DNA of 64,000 nucleotides from Micromonospora wenchangensis. Its GTDB lineage: Bacteria > Actinomycetota > Actinomycetes > Mycobacteriales > Micromonosporaceae. This document shows positions 1 to 7,756 of the stretch, piece after piece (within the stretch, counting starts at the first letter, position 1; each line of letters begins with the position of its first letter). The translations under genes were made by a program, and so were the position numbers. A model generated the notes under the pieces. The model was not told where the DNA came from. It saw nothing but the letters and a program-made list of their open reading frames with translations, and ran no database searches. The DNA is taken from contig NZ_MZMV01000017.1 in assembly GCF_002210435.1 (NCBI RefSeq), forward strand, positions 55,376 to 119,375, in the 5' to 3' direction.

Positions 1-200
1 AGTTCGGCGAGCACCGAGCAGGCCATCTCGGTGTCGTCGGTCCACTGCCAGGGCGGCGGGGGCAGCCGGCCGGCCGCGAGGTCGTCGGGTCGCCGGCCCG
101 GTACGAAGAACTGCGAGCCGAGGGCGTCGCCGACGGACAGCCCGGCGAGGCTGTCCCGGGCCAACGCCAGCCGGGCGTCGGGAAACAGGGTGAACGGCAT
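1..200 (-). CDS. ADP-ribosylglycohydrolase family protein (partial, N-terminus)
   Basis: The gene enters from the left edge; only its first 66 codons are visible, from ATG at 200. The segment reads as the start of an ADP-ribosylglycohydrolase (DraG-like) fold: SVGDALGSQF near residues 20-29 and WQWTDDTEM near 53-61. The GDALG and WTDDT patterns carry the acidic residues that bind the two Mg ions in this family. Such enzymes remove ADP-ribose from arginine or from small molecules; the substrate here cannot be told. It is divergent from the response regulator at 274. No Shine-Dalgarno sequence is seen before the ATG. The family call is solid; the rest of the protein is outside the window. Confidence 0.8.
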   Translation of the reverse strand, partial: MPFTLFPDARLALARDSLAGLSVGDALGSQFFVPGRRPDDLAAGRLPPPPWQWTDDTEMACSVLAE

Positions 201-261
201 CGTCGTACCATTTTGCCCGGTTCGCGGATCCGCCGCAACGCGCCCGACTTGCCACGGGCAG

Positions 262-267
262 TACGGT
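262..267 (+). promoter_or_regulatory. -10 element of a probable leaderless promoter
   Basis: TACGGT ends 6 nt before the GTG start of the response regulator. There is no Shine-Dalgarno sequence, so transcription may begin at or next to the start codon. No convincing -35 box is seen. Confidence 0.35.
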
Positions 268-273
268 GCTGAC

Positions 274-963
274 GTGGCCACCGTGCTCCTGGTCGAAGAC
301 GACCACGTCGTCCGTGGCGCGATGCTGCGGTCGCTCAGTGAACGGGGGCACGCGGTGCACGCGGTCGGCACGGCGCTGGACGCGCTGCGTCGGGTCGCCG
401 CCGAGACCCCCGATCTGGTCGTGCTCGACCTGGGCCTGCCCGACCTCGACGGCTCGGACGCGCTGCGGATGCTGCGCGGCATCACCGACGTGCCGATCAT
501 CATCGCCACCGCCCGCGACGACGAGCAGTCGGTGGTCCGCCTGCTGCGGGCCGGCGCGGACGACTACATGGTCAAACCGTTCACCGGCGCCCACCTGGAC
601 GCCCGGATCACCACCGTGCTGCGCCGGGTCGGCCGGGCCAGCCGTACCGTCGCCCCGGCCGTGCACTGCGTCGGTGGGCTGCGGGTGGACGTGGGCGAGC
701 GCAGCGCGGTGCTCGACGGGGAGTCGCTGGCGCTCACCCGTAAGGAATTCGACCTGTTGGCGTATCTGGCGGCGCGGCCCGGCCGGGTGGTGTCCCGGCG
801 GGAACTCTTGGAGGAGGTATGGCGCCAACCGTCGGTCGGCGAGGACCAGACCATCGACGTGCACCTGTACTGGCTGCGCCGAAAGATGGGCGAGTCCGCG
901 GCGAAGCCGCGTTACCTGCGCACCGTGCGGGGGGTGGGGTTCCGGCTGGTGGCCCCCGACTGA
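274..963 (+). CDS. OmpR-family response regulator
   Basis: A 229-residue cytoplasmic transcription factor of a two-component system. The receiver domain spans about 1-115: acidic pocket E8-D9-D10, phospho-acceptor D52 in VVLDLGLPDLDG, T79 and K101. The winged-helix DNA-binding domain covers about 130-226 and ends with the typical YLRTVRGVGFRL motif. The GTG at 274 is chosen because the receiver domain starts at once after it; the frame stays open further upstream but that part has no domain character. It ends at 963 and the sensor kinase follows, so the two form a TCS operon. The target regulon and signal are unknown. Confidence 0.93.
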   Translation: MATVLLVEDDHVVRGAMLRSLSERGHAVHAVGTALDALRRVAAETPDLVVLDLGLPDLDGSDALRMLRGITDVPIIIATARDDEQSVVRLLRAGADDYMVKPFTGAHLDARITTVLRRVGRASRTVAPAVHCVGGLRVDVGERSAVLDGESLALTRKEFDLLAYLAARPGRVVSRRELLEEVWRQPSVGEDQTIDVHLYWLRRKMGESAAKPRYLRTVRGVGFRLVAPD

Positions 964-992
964 GGCCGGCGCTGGCCGCGTTGACGGCCGGC

Positions 993-2396
993 ATGTGCGC
1001 GCTCGTCGCGTCGGCGTTCCTCGTCCCGCTCGGGTTGACCCTGCGCGGGGAGGTGCGCGAGGAGGCGCTTGCCGACGCGGCGCGGCGCGGGGCGCTGGTC
1101 ACCGGCGCGCTCGCCGTCAGCACCGAGCCGGCGGCGGTCCGCCGCGCGGTCGAGGCCACCGGGGACGACCCGGCGACCCGTCCGGTGGTGCACGGCCTGG
1201 CCGGGGAGCAGCCGGCCGGGCGGGCGTCGGCCGACGACCTGGAGCGGGCGCGGGCCGGGGAGCAGTCCCGGGTGGTCGACGTCGAGGGCGGGCTGCTGCG
1301 GCTCGACCCGGTGGTGCTCGACGGCCGGGTCGCGGTGGTCGAGGTCTTCGTGCCCGACGCCGTCCTCGACGAGGGGGCGGGCGGCACCTGGCTGCTGCTC
1401 ACCGGGGTGGCCGTGGCGCTGGTCGGCGCGGCGGTGATCGTGGTGGACCGGGTCGCCGGGCGGGCGGTCGACTCCACCCGGGCCCTGGTCCGCGCCGCGC
1501 TCGCCGTGGGCGACGGTGACCTGGGGGTACGGGTCGAGCCGAGCGGTCCGCGTGAGCTGGCCGAGGCGGGGTACGCGTTCAACCGGATGGCCGACCGGAT
1601 GGCCGCCGCCCGTACCGACGAGCGGGAGTTGGTGGCGGACCTGTCGCACCGGCTGCGTACCCCGTTGACGGTGCTGCGGCTGGATGCCGAGGGGCTGGAC
1701 TCCGACGACACCAGCGTCGGCTCGTTCAGCGCGGCGGAGCTGGACCGGCGGCGGACGATCCGGCGCATCCGGCAGGCGATCGTCACCCTGGAGGGCGAGA
1801 TCGACGTGCTGATCAAGACGACCCGCAAGGCGGTGGCGCACGAGGCCGGGCCGGCCGAGTGCGACGTCAGCGAGGTGGTGCGGGACCGGATGGTGTTCTG
1901 GGCGGCGCTGGCCGGCGACCAGAACCGTCCGCACCGGGTCAGCGGCGCGCAGTTGCGGATTCCGGTGCCGGTGCCCCGGGCCGAGTTGGCCGCCGCCCTG
2001 GACGCGGTGATCGGCAACGTCTTCCGTTACACCCCGCAGGGCACGGCGTTCGAGGTGGCCGTCTCCCGCCGGGACGGGTACGTGGCGATCCGGATCGACG
2101 ACGCCGGGCCGGGCATCGCGAACCCGGACCGGGCGTTGCGGCGCGGGGCCAGCGACCAGGGCTCGACCGGGTTGGGGCTGGACATCGCGCGGCGGGTGGC
2201 GTTGCAGGCCAACGGCTCGGTCAGCCTCGACCGGGCCCGCCTGGGCGGGGCGAGCGTGGTGATGCTGCTGGCCGATCCGCAGGCGACCCCCCGGCAGGTC
2301 AACCGGTTCGGGCTGGTGGGCCGGATGGCGCGGGAGGCCCGGGAGCAGAAGGGCGGGGGCCGCCGCTGGCCCCGGCAGCGTCCCACCGACGGCTGA
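993..2396 (+). CDS. Sensor histidine kinase
   Basis: Membrane sensor kinase, partner of the response regulator just upstream. Counting from ATG 993 (467 aa): first membrane segment about 1-18, extracytoplasmic sensor about 20-130, second membrane segment about 132-152, HAMP about 155-205, dimerisation and phosphoacceptor helix with H219 in DLSHRLRTPL, then an HATPase_c domain with an N-box (GNVFRYTP), DAGPGI and a GLGLDIARR G2 box. The tail is basic. The start is uncertain: the frame is open across the regulator stop, and CTG 960 or TTG 981 would lengthen the first helix. The extracytoplasmic part has no recognised ligand domain. Confidence 0.9.
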   Translation: MCALVASAFLVPLGLTLRGEVREEALADAARRGALVTGALAVSTEPAAVRRAVEATGDDPATRPVVHGLAGEQPAGRASADDLERARAGEQSRVVDVEGGLLRLDPVVLDGRVAVVEVFVPDAVLDEGAGGTWLLLTGVAVALVGAAVIVVDRVAGRAVDSTRALVRAALAVGDGDLGVRVEPSGPRELAEAGYAFNRMADRMAAARTDERELVADLSHRLRTPLTVLRLDAEGLDSDDTSVGSFSAAELDRRRTIRRIRQAIVTLEGEIDVLIKTTRKAVAHEAGPAECDVSEVVRDRMVFWAALAGDQNRPHRVSGAQLRIPVPVPRAELAAALDAVIGNVFRYTPQGTAFEVAVSRRDGYVAIRIDDAGPGIANPDRALRRGASDQGSTGLGLDIARRVALQANGSVSLDRARLGGASVVMLLADPQATPRQVNRFGLVGRMAREAREQKGGGRRWPRQRPTDG

Positions 2397-2622
2397 GAAT
2401 CGGGCGCTGGTTGTGCTGTGGCGCAAGGTTTCCTTAGATCCGGATTAACGACGGCGACGCGGGGCCGGCGCGCTGACAGGATCAGGTCCGAACCCATCGG
2501 TTCCACCGGCCTGTCGCCCCTGACACCCACCGGCCGGTGGATCGGTACGCGCGGCGGGGGCACGGTCCCCCACACCAGCTCCCGCCGCGTGTACACCACT
2601 TCTCCGGGTTCGGCCCCCGCGG

Positions 2623-3642
2623 TCAGCGGGTCGCCACGAAGGCGTCGATCTCGGTGATGATGCGGGCCTGCCCGGCCGGGTCGAGGAACGACGCGGACAC
2701 CGCCTCCCGGGCCAGCGCCGCGAGCCCGTCGGGGCCGGCGTCGAGCAGTCGGGCGGCGACGGCGTACTCGTCGTTGAGGGTGGTGCCGAACATCGGCGGG
2801 TCGTCGGAGTTGATGGTGACCCGCACCCCCGCGTCGACGAGCTGGCGCAGCGGGTGCTCCTCGATCCGGGCGACGGCCCGGGTCCGCACGTTGGACGTCG
2901 GGCAGACCTCCAGCGGGATGCGCCGCTCGGCCAGGTACGCGAGCAGTTCCGGGTCCTGTGCGGCGGAGATGCCGTGGCCGATCCGCTCGGCGCCCAGCTC
3001 GTGCAGGGCGTCCCAGACGGTCTGCGGGCCGGTGGTCTCCCCGGCGTGCGGCACGGAACGCAGCCCGGCCGCCCGCGCCCGGTCGAAGTACGGCTTGAAC
3101 TGCGCTCGGGGCACCCCGATCTCGGGGCCGCCGAGGCCGAAGGCGACCAGCCCGTCGGGGCGCTCGTCGAGGCTGATCCGCAGGGTCTCCTCGGCGGCCG
3201 GCAGGCCGGCCTCGCCGGGGATGTCGAAGCACCAGCGCAGCGCGATGCCGAAGTCGGCCTCGGCGCGGCGGCGGGCGTCCTCGATCGCCTCGCAGAACGC
3301 CGGTGCGGGGATGCCCCGGCGCACGTGCGAGTAGGGGGTGACGGTCAGCTCGGCGTAGCGCACCTGCTGGCGGGCCAGTTCCCGGGCCACCTCGTGGGTG
3401 AGCAGCCAGACGTCGTCGGGGTCGCGGATCAGGTCGACGACGCTGAGGTAGACCTCGATGAAGTGGGCGAAGTCGCGGAACGCGAAGTAGTCGGCGAGCG
3501 CGTCCGGGTCCGCGGGTACGGGGCTGCGTCCCTCGTGCCGGGCGGCCAGTTCGGCGACGATCCGGGGGGACGCGGAGCCCACGTGGTGCACGTGCAGCTC
3601 CACCTTGGGCAGTTCGGCGATGAAGGCGGACAGGTCGGTCAC
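2623..3642 (-). CDS. Adenosine deaminase family (adenosine or aminodeoxyfutalosine deaminase)
   Basis: A 339-aa zinc hydrolase of the adenosine/AMP deaminase TIM-barrel family. Visible metal and catalytic residues: H17 and H19 in ELHVHHVGS, H199 and E202 in VPHAGET, H223 in GHG, D280-D281 in NSDDPPMFG. GTG 3642 follows AAGGAG and overlaps the stop of the methyltransferase gene by 4 nt (GTGA), so the two are translationally coupled. The HVHHVGSASP signature resembles the Streptomyces subgroup that, as I recall, includes 6-aminodeoxyfutalosine deaminases of the futalosine menaquinone route. Adenosine is therefore not the only possible substrate, and no other mqn gene is in this window. Confidence 0.88.
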   Translation of the reverse strand: MTDLSAFIAELPKVELHVHHVGSASPRIVAELAARHEGRSPVPADPDALADYFAFRDFAHFIEVYLSVVDLIRDPDDVWLLTHEVARELARQQVRYAELTVTPYSHVRRGIPAPAFCEAIEDARRRAEADFGIALRWCFDIPGEAGLPAAEETLRISLDERPDGLVAFGLGGPEIGVPRAQFKPYFDRARAAGLRSVPHAGETTGPQTVWDALHELGAERIGHGISAAQDPELLAYLAERRIPLEVCPTSNVRTRAVARIEEHPLRQLVDAGVRVTINSDDPPMFGTTLNDEYAVAARLLDAGPDGLAALAREAVSASFLDPAGQARIITEIDAFVATR

Positions 3643-4433
3643 TGCTGCTCCTTGTGATGGGCACCCGTACGGGCGACCACGAAGATCCGACGGAACGGGA
3701 AGTACACCTGACCCTGCCGTACCGGGTACGCGCGGGCCAACAGGTTCTCCAGCGCGGCGCGGAACCCGGCGAGGTCGGTGTCGTCCAGCACCGCCCGCAC
3801 GGGGCGCAGGGCGGTGCCGTCCAGCCAGGTCAGCACGGGGTGTTCGGCGTCGGCGGGGGCGGGCAGCAGGTGCAGGTAGGTGGTCTCCCAGGCGTCGACC
3901 GCGCAGCCGGCGGCGGTCAGCGCGGCGGCGTACCCGACCGGGTCGTCGACGGGGTCCTCACGCAGCAGCGGCCGGACGGTGGCCGCCCAGCGGGGGTCGG
4001 CGGCGACCTCGCGCAGCGCCCGGTGCGAGGGGCCGGTGAAGTTGCCGGGCACCTGGAACGCCAGCCAGCCGCCGGGCGGCAGCGCGCCGGCCCAGCGGCG
4101 CAGCAGGGCCGGGTGGTCGGGCACCCACTGGAGCACGGCGTTGGCGACCAGTACGTCCACGTCGGGGGCGGGCCGCCAGTCGGTGACGTCGCCGACGGTG
4201 AACGTGACCGGGGTGTCGAGCGTGCGGGCCCGCCCGATCATCTCCGGGGAGGAGTCGAAGCCGGTGATCCGGGCGTCCGGCCAGCGCCGGGCGAGGGTCG
4301 CGGTCAGGGTGCCCGGGCCGCAGCCGAGGTCGACCACCGCGCGGGGCCGGTCGGCGTCGACCCGGGCCAGCAGGTCGTGGAACGGGCGGGACCGCTCGTC
4401 GCCGTAGCGCAGGTACGTGCCCGGATCCCACAT
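3639..4433 (-). CDS. tam: Trans-aconitate 2-methyltransferase
   Basis: SAM-dependent class I methyltransferase of 264 aa, predicted to methyl-esterify trans-aconitate, a by-product that inhibits aconitase. The N-terminus MWDPGTYLRYGDERSRPF is the family signature. SAM motif I is VVDLGCGPG (33-41), followed by the acidic strand end GFDSSPEMI and by VLQWVPDH. ATG 4433 is chosen over the TTG two codons upstream because family members begin with MWDP. The stop overlaps the GTG of the deaminase gene (4 nt), so it is the first gene of a two-gene operon, divergent from the aldo/keto reductase. A link between the two activities is not obvious. Confidence 0.9.
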   Translation of the reverse strand: MWDPGTYLRYGDERSRPFHDLLARVDADRPRAVVDLGCGPGTLTATLARRWPDARITGFDSSPEMIGRARTLDTPVTFTVGDVTDWRPAPDVDVLVANAVLQWVPDHPALLRRWAGALPPGGWLAFQVPGNFTGPSHRALREVAADPRWAATVRPLLREDPVDDPVGYAAALTAAGCAVDAWETTYLHLLPAPADAEHPVLTWLDGTALRPVRAVLDDTDLAGFRAALENLLARAYPVRQGQVYFPFRRIFVVARTGAHHKEQQ

Positions 4434-4506
4434 GACCAACCCCCAAACCGTACGTACGTCTTGTGATGACGGTACGGCCGGCGCTGCGCCCCGGCAAGCA
4501 GGTCAC

Positions 4507-4512
4507 TAGGCT
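4507..4512 (+). promoter_or_regulatory. TAGGCT -10 element, probable leaderless promoter
   Basis: TAGGCT lies 7 nt before the ATG at 4520. The same arrangement recurs at other genes in this window (10388, 40302, 51909). Confidence 0.45.
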
Positions 4513-4519
4513 CGACCGC

Positions 4520-5503
4520 ATGGAACAGCGCAGCTTCGACCGGCTCGGCCGGCAGGTGGGTGTGGTCGGCCTCGGGGCCTGGCAGCTCGGCGCGGACTGG
4601 GGACAGGTCAGCGAGGGCGACGCCCTGGCCGTCCTCGCCGCCGCCGTGGAGTCCGGCGTCACCTTCCTCGACACCGCCGACGTCTACGGCGACGGCCGCA
4701 GCGAGCAGCTGATCGGGCGGTTCCTGCGGGACAACCCCGGACACGGGCTCACCGTCGCCACCAAGATGGGCCGCCGGGTCGAGCAGACGCCGCAGGCGTA
4801 CACCCTGGACAACCTCCGGGCCTGGACCGACAGGTCCCGGGCCAACCTCGGCGTGGACACCCTCGACCTGGTGCAGCTGCACTGCCCGCCCACCGAGGTC
4901 TTCGCCGACGACCGGGTCTTCGACGGCCTCGACACCCTCGTCGCCGAGAACCGGATCGCCGGGTACGGCGTCAGCGTCGAGACCTGCGACCAGGCGCTCA
5001 CCGCGATCGCCAGGCCGGGGGTGGCCAGCGTCCAGATCATCCTGAACGCGGTCCGGCTCAAGCCCCTCGACGAGGTGCTGCCGGCCGCCGCCGCGGCCGG
5101 CGTGGGGATCATCGCCCGGGTGCCGCTGGCCAGCGGCCTGCTCTCCGGCCGGTACGACGAGCACACCACCTTCGCCGCCGACGACCACCGCACCTACAAC
5201 CGGCACGGGGAGAGCTTCGACGTCGGCGAGACCTTCTCCGGCGTCGACTTCGACCTCGGCCTGACCGTGGTGCGCCGGCTCGCCCCGCTGGTCGGCGACG
5301 GCCGCACGATGGCCCAGTTCGCCCTGCGCTGGGTCATCGACCAGCCCGGGGTGACCGTGGTCATCCCCGGCGCGCGCAACCCGGAGCAGGCCCGGGGCAA
5401 CGCCGCCACGGCCGGGTCCCCCGCGCTCACCGACGCCGAGCTGGACACCGTCCGGTCGGTCTACGACGAGCTGGTCCGGCCCCGGGTGCACGACCGGTGG
5501 TGA
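4520..5503 (+). CDS. Aldo/keto reductase
   Basis: NADPH-dependent oxidoreductase with a TIM barrel, 327 aa. The catalytic tetrad is visible: D51 and Y56 in FLDTADVYGDGRSE, K82 in VATKMG and H121 in QLHCPP. The C-terminal cofactor motif VIPGARNPEQARGN is also present. ATG 4520 is preceded 7 nt upstream by TAGGCT and by no Shine-Dalgarno, so the message is probably leaderless. It stands alone, divergent from the tam operon. The substrate is unknown; close relatives are generic sugar or aldehyde reductases. Confidence 0.92.
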   Translation: MEQRSFDRLGRQVGVVGLGAWQLGADWGQVSEGDALAVLAAAVESGVTFLDTADVYGDGRSEQLIGRFLRDNPGHGLTVATKMGRRVEQTPQAYTLDNLRAWTDRSRANLGVDTLDLVQLHCPPTEVFADDRVFDGLDTLVAENRIAGYGVSVETCDQALTAIARPGVASVQIILNAVRLKPLDEVLPAAAAAGVGIIARVPLASGLLSGRYDEHTTFAADDHRTYNRHGESFDVGETFSGVDFDLGLTVVRRLAPLVGDGRTMAQFALRWVIDQPGVTVVIPGARNPEQARGNAATAGSPALTDAELDTVRSVYDELVRPRVHDRW

Positions 5504-5591
5504 GCCACGCCGGCCGGGTCGTCGCGCCGGTGCGGTCCGGCCGGCATCCTGGTGACCGGGCCGGAGCGACCGGCCCGCGGAGGGGGGACCG

Positions 5592-5786
5592 GTGAGGGGA
5601 TGGCTCACGCTCACCCTGGGCCTGCTGGCCGTGGTGGTCGGCGCCGTCTGGACGGTCCAGGGTCTGGGGTACGTCGACGGCAGCCTGATGAGCGACGAGC
5701 GGCTGTGGGCCGTCGTCGGGCCGCTGCTGGTGCTGGGCGGCCTGGTGCTGCTCTGGCGCGGCCTGCGGGCCCGGCGGCTGCCCTGA
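5592..5786 (+). CDS. Small two-helix membrane protein
   Basis: A 64-aa protein with two hydrophobic segments, about 5-25 and 41-57, joined by a polar loop and ending in a basic tail (RGLRARRLP). GTG 5592 is preceded by AGGGGGG. No known domain is recognised. It lies 88 nt after the aldo/keto reductase and may be read from the same or its own promoter. Function unknown; base composition matches its neighbours. Confidence 0.6.
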   Translation: MRGWLTLTLGLLAVVVGAVWTVQGLGYVDGSLMSDERLWAVVGPLLVLGGLVLLWRGLRARRLP

Positions 5787-5862
5787 CCGGCCTGGCCGGC
5801 TGCCCTGACCGACCCGGTGGGCTGCGGCCCGGCACGCCGACGGGGAGGGGGACCGATGCGGA

Positions 5863-5893
5863 AAGCCCCGCGTCCTGAGGGGACACGGGGCTT
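5863..5893. terminator. Hairpin terminator between convergent genes
   Basis: AAGCCCCG at 5863-5870 pairs with CGGGGCTT at 5886-5893, with further inner pairing around a short loop. It lies 55 bp downstream of the cold shock gene stop and can also serve the plus-strand gene. Confidence 0.7.
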
Positions 5894-5948
5894 CTCGTCG
5901 ATCCGGCTGGCCGGACCACCCGGGCCGGCGTTCGCCGACCGGCTTCGC

Positions 5949-6152
5949 TCAGAGGGGGCGGACCTGCTCGGCCTGCGGACCCTTCTGACCCTGGGCGATC
6001 TCGAACTCCACCCGCTGGTTCTCCTCCAGCGTGCGGTAGCCGCTGGTCTGGATGGCCGAGAAGTGGACGAACACGTCAGCACCCCCGCCGTCGACGGTGA
6101 TGAAGCCGAAGCCCTTGTCAGCGTTGAACCACTTCACGGTTCCCTGCGCCAT
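5949..6152 (-). CDS. cspA: Cold shock protein, CspA family
   Basis: A 67-aa single-domain OB-fold RNA chaperone that binds single-stranded nucleic acid and melts mRNA structure. RNP1 is KGFGFI (13-18) and RNP2 is VFVHF (27-31); W8 and F9 complete the aromatic surface. The length is typical. ATG 6152 has a textbook ribosome site, AAGGAG, 8 nt upstream. The upstream region is long and gene-free, as is usual for csp genes with a regulated leader. Monocistronic, with a hairpin terminator downstream. Highly reliable call. Confidence 0.97.
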   Translation of the reverse strand: MAQGTVKWFNADKGFGFITVDGGGADVFVHFSAIQTSGYRTLEENQRVEFEIAQGQKGPQAEQVRPL

Positions 6153-6397
6153 GTGTATCTCCTTCTAAAACCGGCGGCCGAGCACGCTGTGCGGCCGATT
6201 GGCCGTGTGCGAGCGGCGGCGACCCGGGCGGGCTCCCCACAGCGGGAGACTGCTCCGTGCCGACCCCGTCTCGCAACAGCGGGGATCAGCAAACCACGTA
6301 CCCAAAAACCTTGCACAGCCTAATCGACGAAATTCTCCGACATGTGACCTGACGGATGCCCGACGCACGCTGGCCGGGTCACCCTACCCGGGCGAAA
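6153..6397. other. Upstream region of the cold shock gene (leader and promoter)
   Basis: About 245 nt without a convincing gene. Near 6300-6350 it is richer in A/T than the surroundings. A leader of about 155 nt would result if transcription starts just after the candidate -10 box at 6317-6322 (minus strand). Confidence 0.5.
6317..6322 (-). promoter_or_regulatory. Candidate -10 box of the cold shock gene
   Basis: Read on the minus strand this is TAGGCT, the same hexamer seen before several leaderless genes here, but lying about 165 nt upstream of the start codon. No clear -35 box. Confidence 0.35.
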
Positions 6398-6429
6398 GGC
6401 CCCCCGTCCGTCGATGCGAACGGGGGGCC
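6398..6429 (-). terminator. Hairpin terminator of the DUF4235/DUF3618/holin operon
   Basis: GGCCCCCCGT at 6398-6407 pairs perfectly with ACGGGGGGCC at 6420-6429 around a 12-nt loop, about 70 bp after the DUF4235 stop. Confidence 0.7.
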
Positions 6430-6501
6430 ACAGGTCGTCGTCACCCTCGGAAGAACTGGCCGTCGCGGCTGGTCAGCAGGGTTGCGACCGGCCGGGGCGG
6501 G

Positions 6502-6774
6502 TCAGTCGGGCCAGCGTCCGGTCAGCCGCCGGACGCCGACCGCGCCACCCCGGTCCACCGCCGCGCGGACGACCGAGAAGATCGCCCCCTGCAACGCCGC
6601 CGCCGCGAGGATCTCGCCCCAGCGGCGGTCCTCGTCGGTGGGGTTGGGCGCCTCGCCGTCCCCGGCGGTCGCCTTCCACACCTGCCGGAAGATCGTCCCG
6701 GCCAGCGCACCGGCCGCCAGTCCCAGCAGCACCCCGACCGGCTTGTACGCGGTCCTGCCGATGCCCTTGCTCAC
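6502..6774 (-). CDS. DUF4235 family membrane protein
   Basis: A 90-aa protein with one clear hydrophobic segment (about 11-29, VGVLLGLAAGALAGTIF) and a second weak one near 55-70. The pattern KPVGVLLGLAAG with RRWGEILAAAALQG is that of DUF4235, a small actinobacterial membrane family of unknown function. GTG 6774 overlaps the stop of the DUF3618 gene by 4 nt, so translation is coupled. It is the last gene of a three-gene operon with DUF3618 and holin-X genes and is followed by a terminator. Confidence 0.82.
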   Translation of the reverse strand: MSKGIGRTAYKPVGVLLGLAAGALAGTIFRQVWKATAGDGEAPNPTDEDRRWGEILAAAALQGAIFSVVRAAVDRGGAVGVRRLTGRWPD

Positions 6775-7136
6775 CTGCGCCTCCCCCGAACGATCAACAA
6801 CACCACCACGGCGGCCACCGCGCCGGCCGCTATCGTCGCCCACGGCACCGGATCGCGCCGCACCGCCACCGACGTGTCGTACGCCTGGGTCCGGGCCCGG
6901 TCGACGCCCTGGGCCGCCTGCCCCCGCACCCGGGCCACGGTCGACGCGGCCTGCTCGCGTACCCGCTCGCGCGCCTGCTCCGCCGAGTCCTTCAGCCGGG
7001 CCTTGACGTCGGCCTTGGCGGCCAACAGCTCCATGGTCTCGCCCAGCTCCACCCGGGTCCGGCGGATCTCCTCGCGCAGCGCCTCGGTGTCGCCGGTGCC
7101 GTTGCCGGTCCCGTTGCTGCCTGTCGTGCCGGTCAT
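6771..7136 (-). CDS. DUF3618 family protein
   Basis: A 121-aa protein: disordered Gly/Thr/Asn-rich start, a long charged helix (about 17-85, REEIRRTRVELGETMELL then repeated Ala/Arg/Gln stretches) and one C-terminal membrane segment (about 97-115) with a basic end. The IRRTRxELGxTxxxLxxKxDVKAR pattern is the DUF3618 signature. It overlaps the holin-X gene upstream (ATGA) and the DUF4235 gene downstream (GTGA). A tail-anchored coiled-coil at the inner face of the membrane is likely; function is unknown. Confidence 0.85.
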   Translation of the reverse strand: MTGTTGSNGTGNGTGDTEALREEIRRTRVELGETMELLAAKADVKARLKDSAEQARERVREQAASTVARVRGQAAQGVDRARTQAYDTSVAVRRDPVPWATIAAGAVAAVVVLLIVRGRRR

Positions 7137-7567
7137 GCCCGTCCCCTGTCCTTCACCGCGGCGGCGACCGTGTCCACGTCCGCGCGGACGCTGCGGACCG
7201 TCGCCTCCGGCATCGGGGGGACCGCGTGGCTGACCTGCTTCTTCCCCACCAGGGCGAGCACCCCGGCGACGAGGAAGAGCACCACCGCCACGATCAGCGC
7301 CGCCGCCCACGCGGGCAGCACCAGGGCCAGCAGCAGGATCGCGGCGGTTACCAGTGCGCCGAGCCCGTACAGGGCCAGCGCCCCGCCGCCGCCGAACAGG
7401 CCGATCCCGATCCCGGCGTGCCTGCCCTTCTGGGTCAGTTCCGCGCGGGCCAGGGCCAGCTCGTCCCGGACCAGTCGGGAGACCTGCTCGGTGGCCCGCT
7501 GCACCAGTTCGGCGGTGGACGGCTCGCTCCCGGTCCGGGACGTACGGTGGTTCGCGACGTCAGCCAT
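7133..7567 (-). CDS. Holin-X / DUF1469-type membrane protein
   Basis: A 144-aa protein of the actinobacterial holin-X (phage_holin_3_6) family. N-terminal amphipathic region with VQRATEQVSRLVRDELALARAELTQK split over residues 22-47, then two strong membrane hairpins, about 55-80 and 85-108, and a charged C-terminal helix. Despite the name this is a chromosomal housekeeping envelope gene; there are no phage genes nearby. It leads the operon holin-X, DUF3618, DUF4235, with overlaps of 4 nt at each junction. ATG 7567 is preceded by AAGGAGG. Confidence 0.85.
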   Translation of the reverse strand: MADVANHRTSRTGSEPSTAELVQRATEQVSRLVRDELALARAELTQKGRHAGIGIGLFGGGGALALYGLGALVTAAILLLALVLPAWAAALIVAVVLFLVAGVLALVGKKQVSHAVPPMPEATVRSVRADVDTVAAAVKDRGRA

Positions 7568-7707
7568 GCTGTCCTCCTTTCGTCATCACCGCGCTGTATG
7601 CCCGGAGCCGCCCTCCGTCAATCCTGCAATCCCGCGCACGGTGGCCAACCACATCTGACCGCAGGTCGGGCCGGGGCGTCCGGGAAAACGCCGAAGCGGG
7701 TACGACA

Positions 7708-7738
7708 CGGCCCCCACGACCAGGGGTCGCGGGGGCCG
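7708..7738 (-). terminator. Hairpin terminator downstream of the MscS-like gene
   Basis: CGGCCCCC at 7708-7715 pairs with GGGGGCCG at 7731-7738, with inner CGACC/GGTCG pairing. Confidence 0.65.
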
Positions 7739-7756
7739 GACGGTGCTGCGGCCGGC

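Noticed and set aside
31..273. Longer start for the response regulator, in an open frame from position 31
   Set aside because: The extra 81 residues are antisense to the ADP-ribosylglycohydrolase gene and lack any receiver-domain sequence. GTG 274 fits the domain exactly.
7133..7567. Phage holin, hence a prophage
   Set aside because: Holin-X-type proteins are ordinary actinobacterial chromosomal genes; no other phage gene, integrase or att site is present.
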